The notes below the pieces were generated by a model that saw only the letters and a program-made list of their open reading frames with translations, made no database searches and was not told the DNA's origin. This document shows positions 36,201 through 42,806 of a stretch of 64,000 nucleotides of DNA, piece by piece. Within the stretch, counting starts at the first letter, position 1; the number at the start of each line of letters is the position of its first letter. Origin of the DNA: Promerops cafer (taxonomy: Eukaryota; Chordata; Aves; Passeriformes; Nectariniidae); NCBI GenBank assembly GCA_013398275.1, contig VZSE01014922.1:5644253-5708252 (forward strand), in the 5' to 3' direction. The translations under genes were made by a program, and so were the position numbers.

Positions 36201-37931
36201 CAGAGTTATGGTAGACAAAGATTGAATGTCTGTGAACTGGAGAGAGAAATATGCAAACAAAGAATAAGGTTCAAGGAGTGTCATTTCCTGCTGACCCAAG
36301 TACTGTGAGGTTATTAATCTCATCAAGTCTTCTGATCAAGACATGATGCCTTTCTGGATGCAGTCTATTATAACACATACACTGCTAGAACTGATAATGA
36401 GTTCTATTGCCTATATTGCAAAGGAAAAAAAATTAAATAAGCAAGAGTCTGTCTTCTTTTTTCCAGCCTTTAAAGGTTATGAAAAGTCCTCAAGCAGTTG
36501 GTACATGCAGACTAAGGGTCTTCTTACTCAAGTAGTTTTAGTCTTCAGTGTGTCCAGTTTTTTAATAATTCCTTTTCACCTGCAGGGCTAATTTGATTAT
36601 TTATTTGTGAATAATTTCCACCTCAATAAAAAGCCCAGTCTTTCATTTAAAGATATTCAGTTGGCCTTTTACATTCACAGACTTTAAGTCACATTGGCAT
36701 TCACTTCCACTGGCTGAATGCCAAGTTCACCAGATAACTAAGACATTGCTTAAATTCCTGGAACACCTTTCTGGAGTGAGACATGGCCACAGCTTTTTGT
36801 GACCCTCAGTTAATTTCATTCTCCTTATTGCAGCACCATCTGCACAATTACAGTGACATTGGATAAGAAAGACAAGCTGCCCCAGTTTTGCAGGTGTTAA
36901 TGCTGCCCAGCACCACTGCATTCATCAGGTCCCATTGAAAAAGGTGGCAGATGCTGCCTGGGGTAGGGCTGTTGGAGCAGCAGCACAGTGCCCTCCCAGA
37001 ACAGGTGTCATGCCCGAGGAGAGACCAGGCCAACATTTTCCTAAATAGAACATTGTTCTCCTCTCTGTACGCAGTCAGCTTTGTTGTACAGTGTGAAGAA
37101 ACTTCTGGGTATAGAGAAGAACAAAACTTGGGGCAGCATCTGGAAAAAACTTGGATTGTGGGATGTAGATATTCTCCACTGGAAGAAGGTGGCTCTTCCT
37201 TATGTACACAGGCAAACCATCTGGGTTTCATTTCATCATTTCCTGTTCTCATGAGGCCTGTTTTAAATTTCCTTCTGAAAATACACCATTTTGGGCCACA
37301 TGCCCAACCTGAGCTGGCTCTGATTATTATGGCACCATGACTATCACTGTGCCCATTACCACTTCTGTGATGCTAAATCCTTGAAGTTACTAGAAAACTT
37401 TTGTACTCGAGTGTATCATGCCTGCATTTCTTCTTTAGGGTTTATCATTATCTTGTTTTCAATTTTGAACTCCATATCATGACATAAATTGAAGTATTTG
37501 TGATGTGTGAACTGGAATTTCATTACAAGTTGTGTGTGGAGCTTGGTCTGGGAATGGGTGGAAGAAAAGTGACCCAACAGCTTGTGAACATGGGTGGACA
37601 TTCCCTCTAATCCCTCTAATCTAGTGGGTTCCAAGGAATTAAAGGTCATTTTTGGTCTCAAATATATTTTTTGCAGTAGGATAACTATGGAAAGAGATGG
37701 ATCTGCCTTAACAAAAGATTTTCTTTTCCTTTCTTCCCCTTTAGCCGACCAGACACATCCTTCTCTTGGTTTGTAAACCCTTTCAAGTGTTTGTATCACC
37801 TGATCTGGAGGAATTACAAGAAGTACATCATCATTGGCATAATTCTGCTTATTCTCGTCATCTTCCTGGTTCTCTTTATCTACACACTGCCAGGTGCAAT
37901 TAGTGAAAGGATAGTTATAGGAAGAGGGTAG
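136..37931 (+). CDS. FER1L6: FER1L6 (fer-1-like family member 6), 3' part of the gene, 28 coding exons
   Basis: Tail-anchored ferlin of the otoferlin branch, expected to act in Ca2+-linked membrane trafficking or fusion. Exons: 136-256, 1556-1656, 2318-2408, 3201-3320, 4384-4536, 5877-6063, 6614-6738, 8666-8800, 9336-9485, 12870-12980, 13586-13747, 14861-15044, 15230-15408, 15972-16094, 16226-16265, 18010-18125, 19225-19353, 20290-20415, 21447-21574, 22859-23029, 24177-24337, 27031-27173, 27782-27870, 29752-29850, 31589-31830, 32152-32315, 33501-33601, 37745-37931. All introns are GT-AG and phases join without a break, giving 1278 residues plus stop. Human FER1L6 is about 1857 residues, so roughly 580 N-terminal residues lie upstream. 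Domains by window residue: FerA-like 1-144, FerB 145-195, C2 about 260-375, degenerate C2 428-520, linker 530-700, C2 770-880, C2 1015-1150, membrane anchor about 1244-1265. Otoferlin is excluded by the C-terminus: otoferlin has a poly-Leu anchor, this one is Ile/Leu/Val-rich after a KKY motif. No DysF domain is seen, as expected for this ferlin branch. No frameshift or internal stop. Confidence 0.95.
788..830. repeat. T-rich low-complexity tract
   Basis: Runs of T broken by GG and G within intron 1, ending in a run of 12 T. Simple low-complexity DNA. Confidence 0.8.
1556..1656 (+). CDS. FER1L6: FER1L6 window exon 2 (FerA helix)
   Basis: Acceptor TTTTTCATAG, donor GTAATA. It encodes a charged amphipathic helix (EESLEQVKDLIKISE, then EEKMKK), residues 41-73, and ends in the first two bases of an Arg codon. 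Intron 2 (1657-2317) is AT-rich with a short (TA)n near 1771-1786 and nothing else recognised. Confidence 0.93.
2318..2408 (+). CDS. FER1L6: FER1L6 window exon 3 (FerA helix)
   Basis: Acceptor GTGTCCTAG, donor GTATGT. One base completes Arg74, then 30 codons including AEKKPKGLN and LDKKRLMLFKQEL, matching the ferlin helical bundle. Intron 3 (2409-3200) has no recognised element. Confidence 0.93.
3201..3320 (+). CDS. FER1L6: FER1L6 window exon 4 (end of FerA region)
   Basis: Acceptor CTCACTGCAG, donor GTAATC. 40 codons, phase 0 at both ends. The sequence includes IVQQQKKKMPVDEMI and ends FLVDE. Read-through into the intron would give a short false C-terminus, so the next true coding block is 4384. 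Intron 4 is 3321-4383. Confidence 0.94.
4384..4536 (+). CDS. FER1L6: FER1L6 window exon 5 (FerB segment)
   Basis: This 51-codon exon (phase 0/0) has no useful Met-initiated reading frame, so it is easy to miss. It is needed because the otoferlin and FER1L6 family pattern requires about 51 residues between FLVDE and PGKRP. It reads PQNTVPDVFIWM, then SNNKRVAYARVPAKN, then KIKTHFLK: the conserved FerB core. Acceptor TTATTTAACAG, donor GTAAGT. Intron 5 (4537-5876) holds no element I recognise. Confidence 0.93.
5877..6063 (+). CDS. FER1L6: FER1L6 window exon 6 (FerB to C2 connector)
   Basis: Acceptor TTTTTTCTTCAG, donor GTAAGG. 62 codons plus one base. It starts LPGKRPLGWTVQAKVDLYLW, the conserved ferlin block after FerB, and continues into a variable loop ending CLLYK. 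Residues 196-257. Intron 6 is 6064-6613. Confidence 0.94.
6614..6738 (+). CDS. FER1L6: FER1L6 window exon 7 (first C2 in window, loop 1)
   Basis: The acceptor is CCGTGATGCAG at 6613, not the later CCAG at 6630. Only the earlier one gives the two bases needed to complete Thr258 and retains PHLFQ. The exon encodes FQLRAHMYQARGLIAADSTG then LSDPFAKV: beta strand 1 and Ca2+ loop 1 with both Asp ligands. Donor GTAAGC. Intron 7 (6739-8665) starts with a T run at 6785-6800; the rest is unremarkable. Confidence 0.93.
8666..8800 (+). CDS. FER1L6: FER1L6 window exon 8 (first C2, loop 3 start)
   Basis: Acceptor TTCCATTAG, donor GTAAAC. 45 codons, phase 0/0. It includes the C2 hallmark SPTWNQTLLF and ends with ELYDDDAV, supplying two loop-3 Asp ligands. 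Intron 8 is 8801-9335. Confidence 0.94.
9336..9485 (+). CDS. FER1L6: FER1L6 window exon 9 (end of first C2)
   Basis: Acceptor TTATTTAG, donor GTAAAT. 50 codons (residues 345-394): GKAEYIGSTVAAPV, then YEPPKLCYHP, then GGDLLATFELLE, a conserved ferlin block. The fifth Ca2+ ligand position is Glu rather than Asp. Intron 9 (9486-12869, 3.4 kb) contains the foldback at 10543-10966 and a 22-bp tandem duplication near 11509. Confidence 0.94.
10543..10966. repeat. Foldback element with 37-bp imperfect inverted repeats around a T-rich core
   Basis: The arm at 10543-10579 pairs with the arm at 10930-10966 at 34 of 37 positions by my hand alignment. Each arm also contains its own small hairpin (ATTTCATTTC against GAAATGAAAT in the left arm). 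The roughly 350-bp core is strongly T/C-rich on the + strand, with recurring TTCATTTC-like words. No clear target-site duplication flanks it. It could be a MITE-like remnant or a locally evolved palindrome. It lies in intron 9 of FER1L6. Confidence 0.6.
11509..11552. repeat. 22-bp tandem duplication, two copies
   Basis: Two adjacent 22-bp units of the form TGAATTAYTGMTGGTAATTATG, differing at two positions, with a third partial copy after 11552. Intronic. Confidence 0.75.
12870..12980 (+). CDS. FER1L6: FER1L6 window exon 10 (linker into degenerate C2)
   Basis: Acceptor ATTTTTCAG, donor GTGAGA. 37 codons, phase 0/0. The Pro/Asp-rich linker PPLDPPDIGQIFPVPANIRP is followed by VLSKYRVE, the start of the next C2 domain. 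Intron 10 is 12981-13585. Confidence 0.94.
13586..13747 (+). CDS. FER1L6: FER1L6 window exon 11 (degenerate C2)
   Basis: Acceptor CACACCACAG, donor GTGTGT. 54 codons: VLFWGVRELKKVQLLSVDRP, then IECAGKGV, then YKKNPNFTGLADWFEV. Loop 1 has no canonical Asp pair, so Ca2+ binding by this domain is unlikely. Intron 11 (13748-14860) has a purine-rich tract around 14752-14785. Confidence 0.95.
14861..15044 (+). CDS. FER1L6: FER1L6 window exon 12 (end of degenerate C2, linker start)
   Basis: Acceptor CCTGCACTAG, donor GTAAGT. 61 codons plus one base. It begins [20 protein letters not shown] and AFGRSTLVGTHTI. Only one loop-3 Asp position is kept. The last 20 or so residues are a poorly conserved linker. 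Intron 12 is short (15045-15229). Confidence 0.94.
15230..15408 (+). CDS. FER1L6: FER1L6 window exon 13 (acidic Ser/Pro-rich linker)
   Basis: Acceptor TTTTAATCTCAG, donor GTGGGT. Two bases complete Ala547, then 59 codons rich in Glu, Ser, Pro and Asp (for example SADDIYAEVEQGKWTVVEPD). It is predicted to be disordered. Family similarity is weak here, so the exon rests on splice sites, phase and position. Intron 13 is 15409-15971. Confidence 0.88.
15972..16094 (+). CDS. FER1L6: FER1L6 window exon 14 (polybasic stretch and DWWSKYY motif)
   Basis: Acceptor CATTTGGTAG, donor GTAAGT. 41 codons. It contains RRSTKRRRRTIADESAENV followed by IDWWSKYYAS, shared by otoferlin-type ferlins. The basic run could bind acidic lipids or act as a nuclear localisation-like sequence (inference). 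Intron 14 is 131 bp. Confidence 0.94.
16226..16265 (+). CDS. FER1L6: FER1L6 window exon 15 (40-nt micro-exon)
   Basis: Acceptor TTCTTTTGAAAG, donor GTAAGT. Only 40 bases: 13 codons (AKGIFSTEGKPED) plus one base. Its phase (0 in, 1 out) is needed to join exon 14 to exon 16, so skipping it would shift the frame. Intron 15 (16266-18009) contains no recognised repeat apart from a short TG/TA tract near 16736-16771. Confidence 0.85.
18010..18125 (+). CDS. FER1L6: FER1L6 window exon 16 (charged linker)
   Basis: Acceptor AAATTTCTGCAG, donor GTAAGA. Two bases complete Asn661, then 38 codons: an acidic patch IIEDEPD, a Lys-rich patch (KKKKDKTLKR) and TPNLATLQ. The same acidic-then-lysine order precedes the IYEGDLESEF block in otoferlin-type ferlins. 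Intron 16 is 18126-19224, nothing recognised. Confidence 0.91.
19225..19353 (+). CDS. FER1L6: FER1L6 window exon 17 (ESEFNNFEDWVKTF block)
   Basis: Acceptor TTCTATTTTCAAAG, donor GTAAGC. 43 codons: IYEGDLESEFNNFEDW, then LLRGKS, ending DRIIGKFK. This block is diagnostic of otoferlin-type ferlins. Intron 17 is 19354-20289. Confidence 0.95.
20290..20415 (+). CDS. FER1L6: FER1L6 window exon 18 (start of Ca2+-type C2)
   Basis: Acceptor GTATTTCCAG, donor GTAAGT. 42 codons: GSFCIYPSPEDG, then LQGIPPNHSVKVLIRVYIVA, which is strand 1 of the C2 domain. Intron 18 (20416-21446) carries a short CR1 3' tail at about 21055-21101. Confidence 0.95.
21055..21101 (+). mobile_element. CR1 LINE 3' tail fragment
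   Basis: The sequence GAGGTCTTTTCCAACCTTAA followed by ATTCTGTGATTCTATAG is the typical 3' end of avian CR1 LINEs in plus orientation. Only the terminal portion is recognisable; the upstream body is missing or too diverged. Intron 18. Confidence 0.7.
21447..21574 (+). CDS. FER1L6: FER1L6 window exon 19 (C2 loop 1, Ca2+ ligands)
   Basis: Acceptor TTCTTAACAG, donor GTCAGT. 42 codons plus two bases of an Arg codon. AFNLSPADPDGKSDPYIVLR supplies the two loop-1 Asp ligands, followed by IPKQLNPVFG. Intron 19 is 21575-22858, no element recognised. Confidence 0.96.
22859..23029 (+). CDS. FER1L6: FER1L6 window exon 20 (C2 loop 3, Ca2+ ligands)
   Basis: Acceptor TTTCCTGTAG, donor GTAAGT. One base completes Arg827. 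LLTVLIYDHDFIGTDDLIGE supplies three loop-3 Asp ligands, so this C2 has all five. It continues TKIDLENRFYSRHRATCGL and ends with two bases of an Ile codon. Intron 20 is 23030-24176. Confidence 0.96.
24177..24337 (+). CDS. FER1L6: FER1L6 window exon 21
   Basis: Acceptor CTCCTTGCAG, donor GTAATG. One base completes Ile884, then 53 codons: EGYNAWRDATKPSEILTKLC through VFKGQTVFTEDEN, and one base of a Glu codon. Retention of intron 21 would end at a stop at 24373-24375. Intron 21 (24338-27030) holds a CR1 tail near 25155-25238, the (GGGAT)n array and an AT-rich, homeodomain-site-rich stretch near 26800-26980. Confidence 0.95.
25155..25238 (+). mobile_element. CR1 LINE 3' end fragment, diverged
   Basis: GCCCCTGCCCATGGCATGGG, a GGATGAACAAGAT-like block, and TTCGAACCCAAACCATTCTA follow the CR1 3' end pattern in plus orientation. 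Severely 5'-truncated. Intron 21. Confidence 0.7.
25876..25925. repeat. (GGGAT)10 microsatellite
   Basis: Ten perfect GGGAT units, immediately followed by the only N in the window (25926). Likely a polymorphic array and a sequencing or assembly weak point. Intron 21. Confidence 0.97.
27031..27173 (+). CDS. FER1L6: FER1L6 window exon 22
   Basis: Acceptor CTTTCCTATAG, donor GTAGAG. Two bases complete Glu938, then 47 codons: LKVLRAWEEIPGAGYKLVPE, then HIETRPLYHKDKPGMEQ, a highly conserved ferlin block. Intron 22 (27174-27781) contains a 3 x 24 bp tandem repeat. Confidence 0.96.
27521..27592. repeat. 3 x 24 bp perfect tandem repeat
   Basis: Three identical copies of a 24-bp unit starting GCTCCATTTCAACTTCACCA at 27521, 27545 and 27569. 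It lies in intron 22, about 190 bp before exon 23. Identity of the copies suggests a recent expansion or a variable-number locus. Confidence 0.97.
27782..27870 (+). CDS. FER1L6: FER1L6 window exon 23
   Basis: Acceptor TTGTTTTCAAG, donor GTAATA. 29 codons plus two bases: GRVQMWVDLFPNDMPLPGPP then VDISPRKPK, which leads into the last C2 domain. Intron 23 (27871-29751) is AT-rich with nothing recognised. Confidence 0.95.
29752..29850 (+). CDS. FER1L6: FER1L6 window exon 24 (last C2, loop 1)
   Basis: Acceptor TTTTTCTTTTTCAG, donor GTAAGT. One base completes Gly1015, then YELRVIIWNTEDVILEDENI and FTGQKSSDIYVK. The acidic LEDE and SSD positions correspond to loop-1 ligands. Intron 24 (29851-31588), nothing recognised. 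Confidence 0.96.
31589..31830 (+). CDS. FER1L6: FER1L6 window exon 25 (last C2 core, largest exon)
   Basis: Acceptor GCTTGCCGTAG, donor GTAAGT. 80 complete codons: WIKGLEEDKQETDVHYNSLT, GEGNFNWRFVFPF, then LVLQVWDFERLSSDDFLG, in which the Gly is shared with the next exon. Loop 3 has Asp/Glu/Asp at ligand positions. Intron 25 is short (31831-32151). Confidence 0.96.
32152..32315 (+). CDS. FER1L6: FER1L6 window exon 26 (end of last C2)
   Basis: Acceptor TTTCTTTCTCCAG, donor GTAAGC. Two bases complete Gly1129, then TLEFDLNGFPRAAKTAKSCD and ISIFQQKRIRGWWPFIKAGE. Intron 26 is 32316-33500, no element recognised. Confidence 0.96.
33501..33601 (+). CDS. FER1L6: FER1L6 window exon 27 (juxtamembrane)
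   Basis: Acceptor CTGTGATCTAG, donor GTGAGT. 33 codons plus two bases: [20 protein letters not shown] then GKARKEPEPLEKP. This block is nearly invariant between FER1L6 and otoferlin. Intron 27 (33602-37744, 4.1 kb, the longest here) contains a minus-strand CR1 at 34010-34456. Confidence 0.96.
34010..34456 (-). mobile_element. CR1 LINE, 5'-truncated, minus orientation
   Basis: On the + strand it begins with the reverse complement of a CR1 3' end (AGAATCATTTAGGTTGGAAA, then GAGTTCAACCATTAATCCAG). It then passes through typical CR1 blocks such as TCCACCACTTCCCTGGGAAG, AGCCTGTTCCAATGCTTGAC and CTCAGCTGCTTCTCACAAGA. About 450 bp, no intact reading frame. It lies in intron 27 of FER1L6, antisense to the gene. 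Confidence 0.9.
37745..37931 (+). CDS. FER1L6: FER1L6 terminal coding exon (transmembrane anchor and stop)
   Basis: Acceptor CCCCTTTAG. One base completes Asn1217, then 61 codons and TAG. RPDTSFSWFVNPFKCLYHLI precedes a WRNYKKY positive flank, then about 22 hydrophobic Ile/Leu/Val/Phe residues (window residues about 1244-1265), and a tail of about 13 residues (PGAISERIVIGRG). This is the standard ferlin tail anchor, with the bulk of the protein cytosolic. Confidence 0.96.
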
Positions 37932-38790
37932 ATCATGGCTCTCATTGTAGTCAATCAAATAAGAAAACTTCTGCTGAAAATAAGTCAGGCAAAAAGAATT
38001 AATTAACCTGAAACACATCTTGTAAAAAGAAAAGTAACTATTCACATCAGAAACCAGAGCTCTCAGAATATTGGAAAGTCTTCTTTGAATGCTCATTCAG
38101 ACCCATCCTTAATGTACATTATCATTCATGTACACTCATGTGCATCATTACTGCTGCAGCTTTATTGACATTATTTTTGAAAGTGTTGTTATGCACCTAA
38201 AACTGAATTTAAGAGTAAATTCTTCCATGCTATGCAGAAATGAATTTCTAAGTAAAGTATTTATTATGACAGATGAATGATTAAATATTAAGGTCAAAAT
38301 CTTTACACAAAGATAAGTGTATAATACAGTCTTTGCATAGTTTTGTAATTAATTCTTTTAACTGTTTTTAAATCACCTTATAATGGCATGATTATTTTTA
38401 GATAAAAGGTATTATTAAAAGGACTCTAATGTTAAATTGTCTCATTTGGTGTTGTGTAGAATTTATCCTGCACCTCTCAGTAAAAATGCTGCGCTCTACA
38501 GAAATCTCTCACACACTCATAAATGAGCTAAGTGCCAACAACAGGGTTGTAGTAGCAGAGATTGAAAGAACTTTTTCCAGCTGCAGTTTGAAAGTGCTGG
38601 TAGTCTCTGGAGGAGAGGGATCAGGAAGATGAAGGCTCATCCATGGGTGTTGTGGTAATAAATGATCCTTGTAGAGGACAGGGAACAGGGAAGATCCTGC
38701 TGCTTGAAAAGCAAAGAGCAATGGAAAAGAGAAGGGCAGCAGAACGGAACAAACCATGGAGTATTAAAGAAAACAAGGAATAAAACCTTA
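37932..38790 (+). other. FER1L6: FER1L6 3' UTR (extent uncertain)
   Basis: AT-rich sequence follows the stop. Candidate polyadenylation signals are ATTAAA at 38280-38285, AATAAA at 38657-38662 and AATAAA at 38779-38784. The last is followed within about 25 bases by a GT-containing stretch (GTTGTCAATGTG). Which one is used cannot be told from sequence. Confidence 0.35.
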
Positions 38791-41396
38791 CACAGTTGTC
38801 AATGTGAAAATCCTCATCTTACTTAAGAATATATACAATGTATACCTGTGTCATGCACAAGGCAAGGCTTGATAACTCAGTGATTCCTTGATAACTCAGT
38901 GACTCCTCCTTCAGAGGAGTGGTTATGAATTTGAAATAGCCATCCAAATCTCATCCCGTGTCACCCACAGTTAGATCTGTTGTAAAGATGACCTCTGTAA
39001 AAATGCTTTCCACCATTCACCCCTCACACAAAGTGTGAGCACCCTTTGTACATTTCAAAGTATCAGAAGGCAAGACAAAGAGATCCTATAAATGCTGATT
39101 ATTCTGCCAAGCTCAGGGTGCAGGAATAGAAAAGCAGGCACCTGGATAATTCTCAGAAGCCACTTACAGGGAAGCTTGTTTGGTACGGCTTGTACCTGGC
39201 CTGCTAAGGCTGTGCAGGGAGCCTCTGTGCTCTCCTCTGGCCTACCACACAGGAAATTGCATTAGTCTGGAAAATGGTTATCAGTGAAACTTCCACAGAC
39301 AAGACATCTCACTTTTGAAAAGCATTTTAGCGGCTTATTTTGGATGGGACAACTAGCTCTAAAAGTGCCTCTTCCCCATTCTATTGATGACAGAGGCAGA
39401 TGGCTAAAGGCGAGCTGAAAGCATCCCATCCCCACTCCATCTAGCCACTCATGACTCTGTTTTCCTTCTAAATTTCATCTTCTAAGTATATAACAAATAT
39501 AACTAAGTTATCCAGATATGTGAGTGAGTATATTACAACTAGACATGTGGCAAAGGACTACAGTGGGTGAGTTTTTCTGTTCTACTTTCCTTTAGAAGTT
39601 ATTATTTTGACCAAGAAATTAAAACACAATGACATGGTTAAATCTGCCCCAGTTGAATATAGCAAGACAGTGCTGTGGAAAGGTGCTGATCACCCTTGAG
39701 TCCCTCTTCATCTCATATCCCTCTGCCCCAGGCCATTGTCTGGTGCAGTCTCTGTTCACACACCATGTGTGACAAATTCCTCTGAAATCACGTTTTTCAA
39801 TTTTGTGCTATTTTGCAACTGAGCCTCTATGAAACAGAAAAGAAAATGTTGTTTCTCTTAATATGTTTCATCATACCATGAATTTTGGAAATGCAATTTA
39901 AAAGCTCCAGTGAGAGCAAATAAAACTACTCTGGTGCAAAAGATGATAGATAAATATTGATGACTGGAGTATGTTGTGACAGCTAAAAAGGTAATGAATC
40001 TGAATTTTTTCCAGGTCAGAGGTCCTGATGCTGCATGGCAGCTGTTGTGTTCATCTGTCCTTACTCTGCTTGTTTGTTCTTGCTACCTTGGACCGTGTGA
40101 AGCACTGGACTGTGGTCTGCTCTGTCCTGATTTTTTGCAGAGTATTCTGTGCCTTGCTCCCAGTCTGAAAACTGCACTGGACCCAGCAGATTGGTCTCAT
40201 AGTGACTAATGACTATGTTAAAATGACTTTTATATTTGGAAGAAAGAAAGCCCTTGACAAGGCGATATAAGAATTTGCTTGCTTCACGTATTAGTCACAG
40301 AAAGGTTTTTGGTTGCCAGGCAGAACTCCTCATTGCTCTGTGTGCCAGCTCCTAAGTGATTTTTATCATCTTGGCTGAATAGCCTTGCCATCAGCTCCAA
40401 AGTGGAGAGCACTGTCTCCTTCCAGACTAATTTATACTTTTTTATCAGCTATTTGTGACTGGGGAAGAGCTAAACCCAAGATATGGTTCCAGTCTCCCAG
40501 ACATTTGGTATATGACAGACACCTCTTCTTTCCTTTTTCTAATTCATCGCTGTCTCAATAGCAAACAAATAAATTTTTGTGTATTTTCCATGGAGAAAGG
40601 ATAAAACTCTTCCAGACAGCCTTTCTTTTCAGCACTTTTGTAAGCAGCTATGAAGACTAATCAGAGCTACACTGATTAGCAGAAACTCTGTGTCTGCTTC
40701 CTGCCATGGCTCCAGGACTCCACATCAGGAACAGAGGCCTCCTTCATTAGGAACAAGCCAGAACGATCTATGGATGTTCCTTCCCTCCCTCTGACTGGAG
40801 GGTGGCCCTGGCTGACCTCTCTGTGATGATGCTGACAGTTCATTAACTGGCTAATCCCAACATGCTGTTCTTTCAGCGACCTGCCCATCACAGCTCAGAA
40901 CTTTTTTCATATGGCAGCTCCTCAAAAGGGCTGTGCTTGGCCCACCAGCACAAGAGAACACTGCTCCCGTGAGCACTGCCTCCTCCTTTTGCCACAGGGG
41001 TGGCTGGAGCTCTTTTCCAAGCAGCTGGGTCCTGCCAGGGAGCAACTGGAAATCTGCAAGTGCACTGCAGGCAGCTACTGCCTCAGAGGTTGGAGTGAAG
41101 GGCAGACTGACAGAGGGGATGGAAATCACCTCCAATTTGCATGTCCACGTGCAGCCTGCATTTTCCCTCACCATTCAGATACTGAAAACATGGCAGACCT
41201 GTAGGTGATATCAACAGGTACTCTAAGACTTCTTTACCAAATGTCTTTTAAGACAGGCACATACAGAAATTTGGTATCCACTAGTGGGCAAAATTGAGAA
41301 TCACTGGAGATTGGGAAATACTGTAAGATATATATAAAAATATATAAAAAATACAGAGCAGAAACCTGTCAGATGGCTACACTTCTAGGTGGGATG
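38791..41396. other. Intergenic DNA, no gene seen
   Basis: After the FER1L6 3' end I find only short, unconvincing reading frames and no recognised repeat apart from the duplication at 38868. The stretch 40900-41180 is locally more GC-rich but has no coding pattern I can defend. Confidence 0.6.
38868..38903. repeat. Short direct duplication downstream of FER1L6
   Basis: CTTGATAACTCAGTGA occurs twice, about 19-20 bases apart. A small local duplication. Confidence 0.7.
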
Positions 41397-41401
41397 GTCT
41401 A
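41397..41401. repeat. Target-site duplication, left copy (GTCTA)
   Basis: GTCTA directly precedes the LTR start at 41402 and matches the copy at 42802-42806. Confidence 0.8.
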
Positions 41402-42801
41402 TGTCATGGTTTGGCGCTGGCTCAATGCCAGTGTCCCCATGAAACTGTGTTTTCTTTAACTAACTGCTGTGAGATGTGACCAGGAACAGAGCAGAGCAGG
41501 CTTAAACTTAGAAAAAGAGAGAAAAACAATAATTTTATTGAACTACGAACTAAAATCAAAACCACACAGGAAAACAGAATGAACACCTTTTAAAACATTC
41601 CTCCTCCTCCCACCCAAATTCACCAAAGCACAGTGAGACAAAAATCTTGGAGTCCTGATCAAGTTACCAATACTCAAGTAATCAATTCTCAGTCCATCAG
41701 GGGAGAGAGGAGTCTCTCTTGTACCACAGTCCTCACCACGAAACAGGGTTGAAACTCCCCATGTTTCTTTGTCACACCTGGCACCGCCCGGAGAAACTCT
41801 GCCATGGTGACATGCTCCTTCCATGTACAGTGCTCTCACCACCGTCCATGGACCGAAACTGCTCACAGCATGCTCTTCAAGGATGCTTTGCCAAGTGCCA
41901 AAAAAACAACCGTGTCTCATTTTTGGGACAACAGTCCCCCCCATTTTCTCATCCCCTGGGGCCGAGGGTTTTCTCAAGAACAGAGCTCTTCTCCCTGAAG
42001 ATGGAAGGCACCACCACGCCCTCTTCATCTTCCTCTGTTCACTCCTTTATATAATATCATTACAGCAGGTCAGTCTCTTGGCTCAGGCTATAGCATCCAC
42101 CCAAATGCAGTCTCATGTATTACAGGTAGCTTGGTTCAGTCTATGGCTATACAAGAAAAGTCCAGCTAAAAAAGCCACTCCATCATCTCCTCCCACTTCA
42201 GCTTTTCCACATCTTCTTAACATCTCAGGTCCCAGACTGTCTCTCTTCTCTCTCCAACCACCAGCCAGGAGGACTAATGTTTCACAAAGTTTCCTTCACC
42301 CAGGAAAGGGTTAAAAGTCCGAGCTCCGCTGCCCTCAGGGCACTGAGATCTCACGGTGGCACTCCCACATGCTGGGCATCCCCCCCCCTGCCGCCTCCTC
42401 TGCCGGCACAGGCTCGCTCGCTCGCTCTTCTGGGGTGGGGCGGGGAGGAACAAAAGATACCTCGGTGTTTTTTCCACCCCTCAGTCCTGCAGGGGCTGGC
42501 CCGGTTCCATTCCCTTCCACCTTCTCTCTCCCTCCGGGGCTGCGGCCTACCTCAGCCTGGGCCTCCATGGCTCCCCTCCCCCACCCAGCCATGTGGCCGG
42601 GCGGGGCAGAGACGGTGCCGCTCCCTGGGCTACCACGGGCGAGAGAGAGCGAACTCTGGGAAATCTCTGCTTTTAACCCCGTGTGTCTGCAGAGGTGACT
42701 CACGTCTTCAGTGGTCACACCAGGTGTCAATATTCGAATCTGACCACTGATTGGTTTAACTAAAACTTCCCAAAAAACTCACTTCCTCCCAAACGGAGAC
42801 A
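41402..42801 (-). mobile_element. Solo LTR of an endogenous retrovirus, 1400 bp
   Basis: It starts TGTCATGG and ends GGAGACA, giving TG...CA ends and a TGTC/GACA inverted terminus, flanked by the 5-bp duplication GTCTA. Orientation is inferred as minus: a TATA-like TATATAAAG reads on the minus strand at 42045-42053, and AATAAA reads on the minus strand at 41534-41539. The part from about 42300 to 42680 is GC- and CpG-rich, with a CTCG repeat at 42413-42425. No internal retroviral genes are adjacent, so it is a solo LTR. A 5-bp duplication fits ERV-L or some ERV1 families. Open frames inside it are not credible genes. Confidence 0.88.
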
Positions 42802-42806
42802 GTCTA
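42802..42806. repeat. Target-site duplication, right copy (GTCTA)
   Basis: Perfect match to 41397-41401, immediately after the terminal CA of the LTR. Confidence 0.8.

Noticed and set aside
37416..38096. 226-residue open frame on the minus strand across the FER1L6 terminal exon
   Set aside because: It is the longest frame in the window but is antisense to a well-supported coding exon. It extends into intron and 3' UTR on both sides and shows no recognisable family or domain. Treated as a shadow frame.
40900..41210. Moderately GC-rich stretch with frames on both strands
   Set aside because: No splice-compatible chain, no recognised family, and equally open on both strands, so composition explains it.
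41543..42750. Several overlapping frames of 100-163 residues in the GC-rich 41.5-42.75 kb region
   Set aside because: They lie wholly inside the 1400-bp LTR. They are low-complexity Pro/Ser/Arg-rich translations of CpG-rich DNA, open because of base composition.
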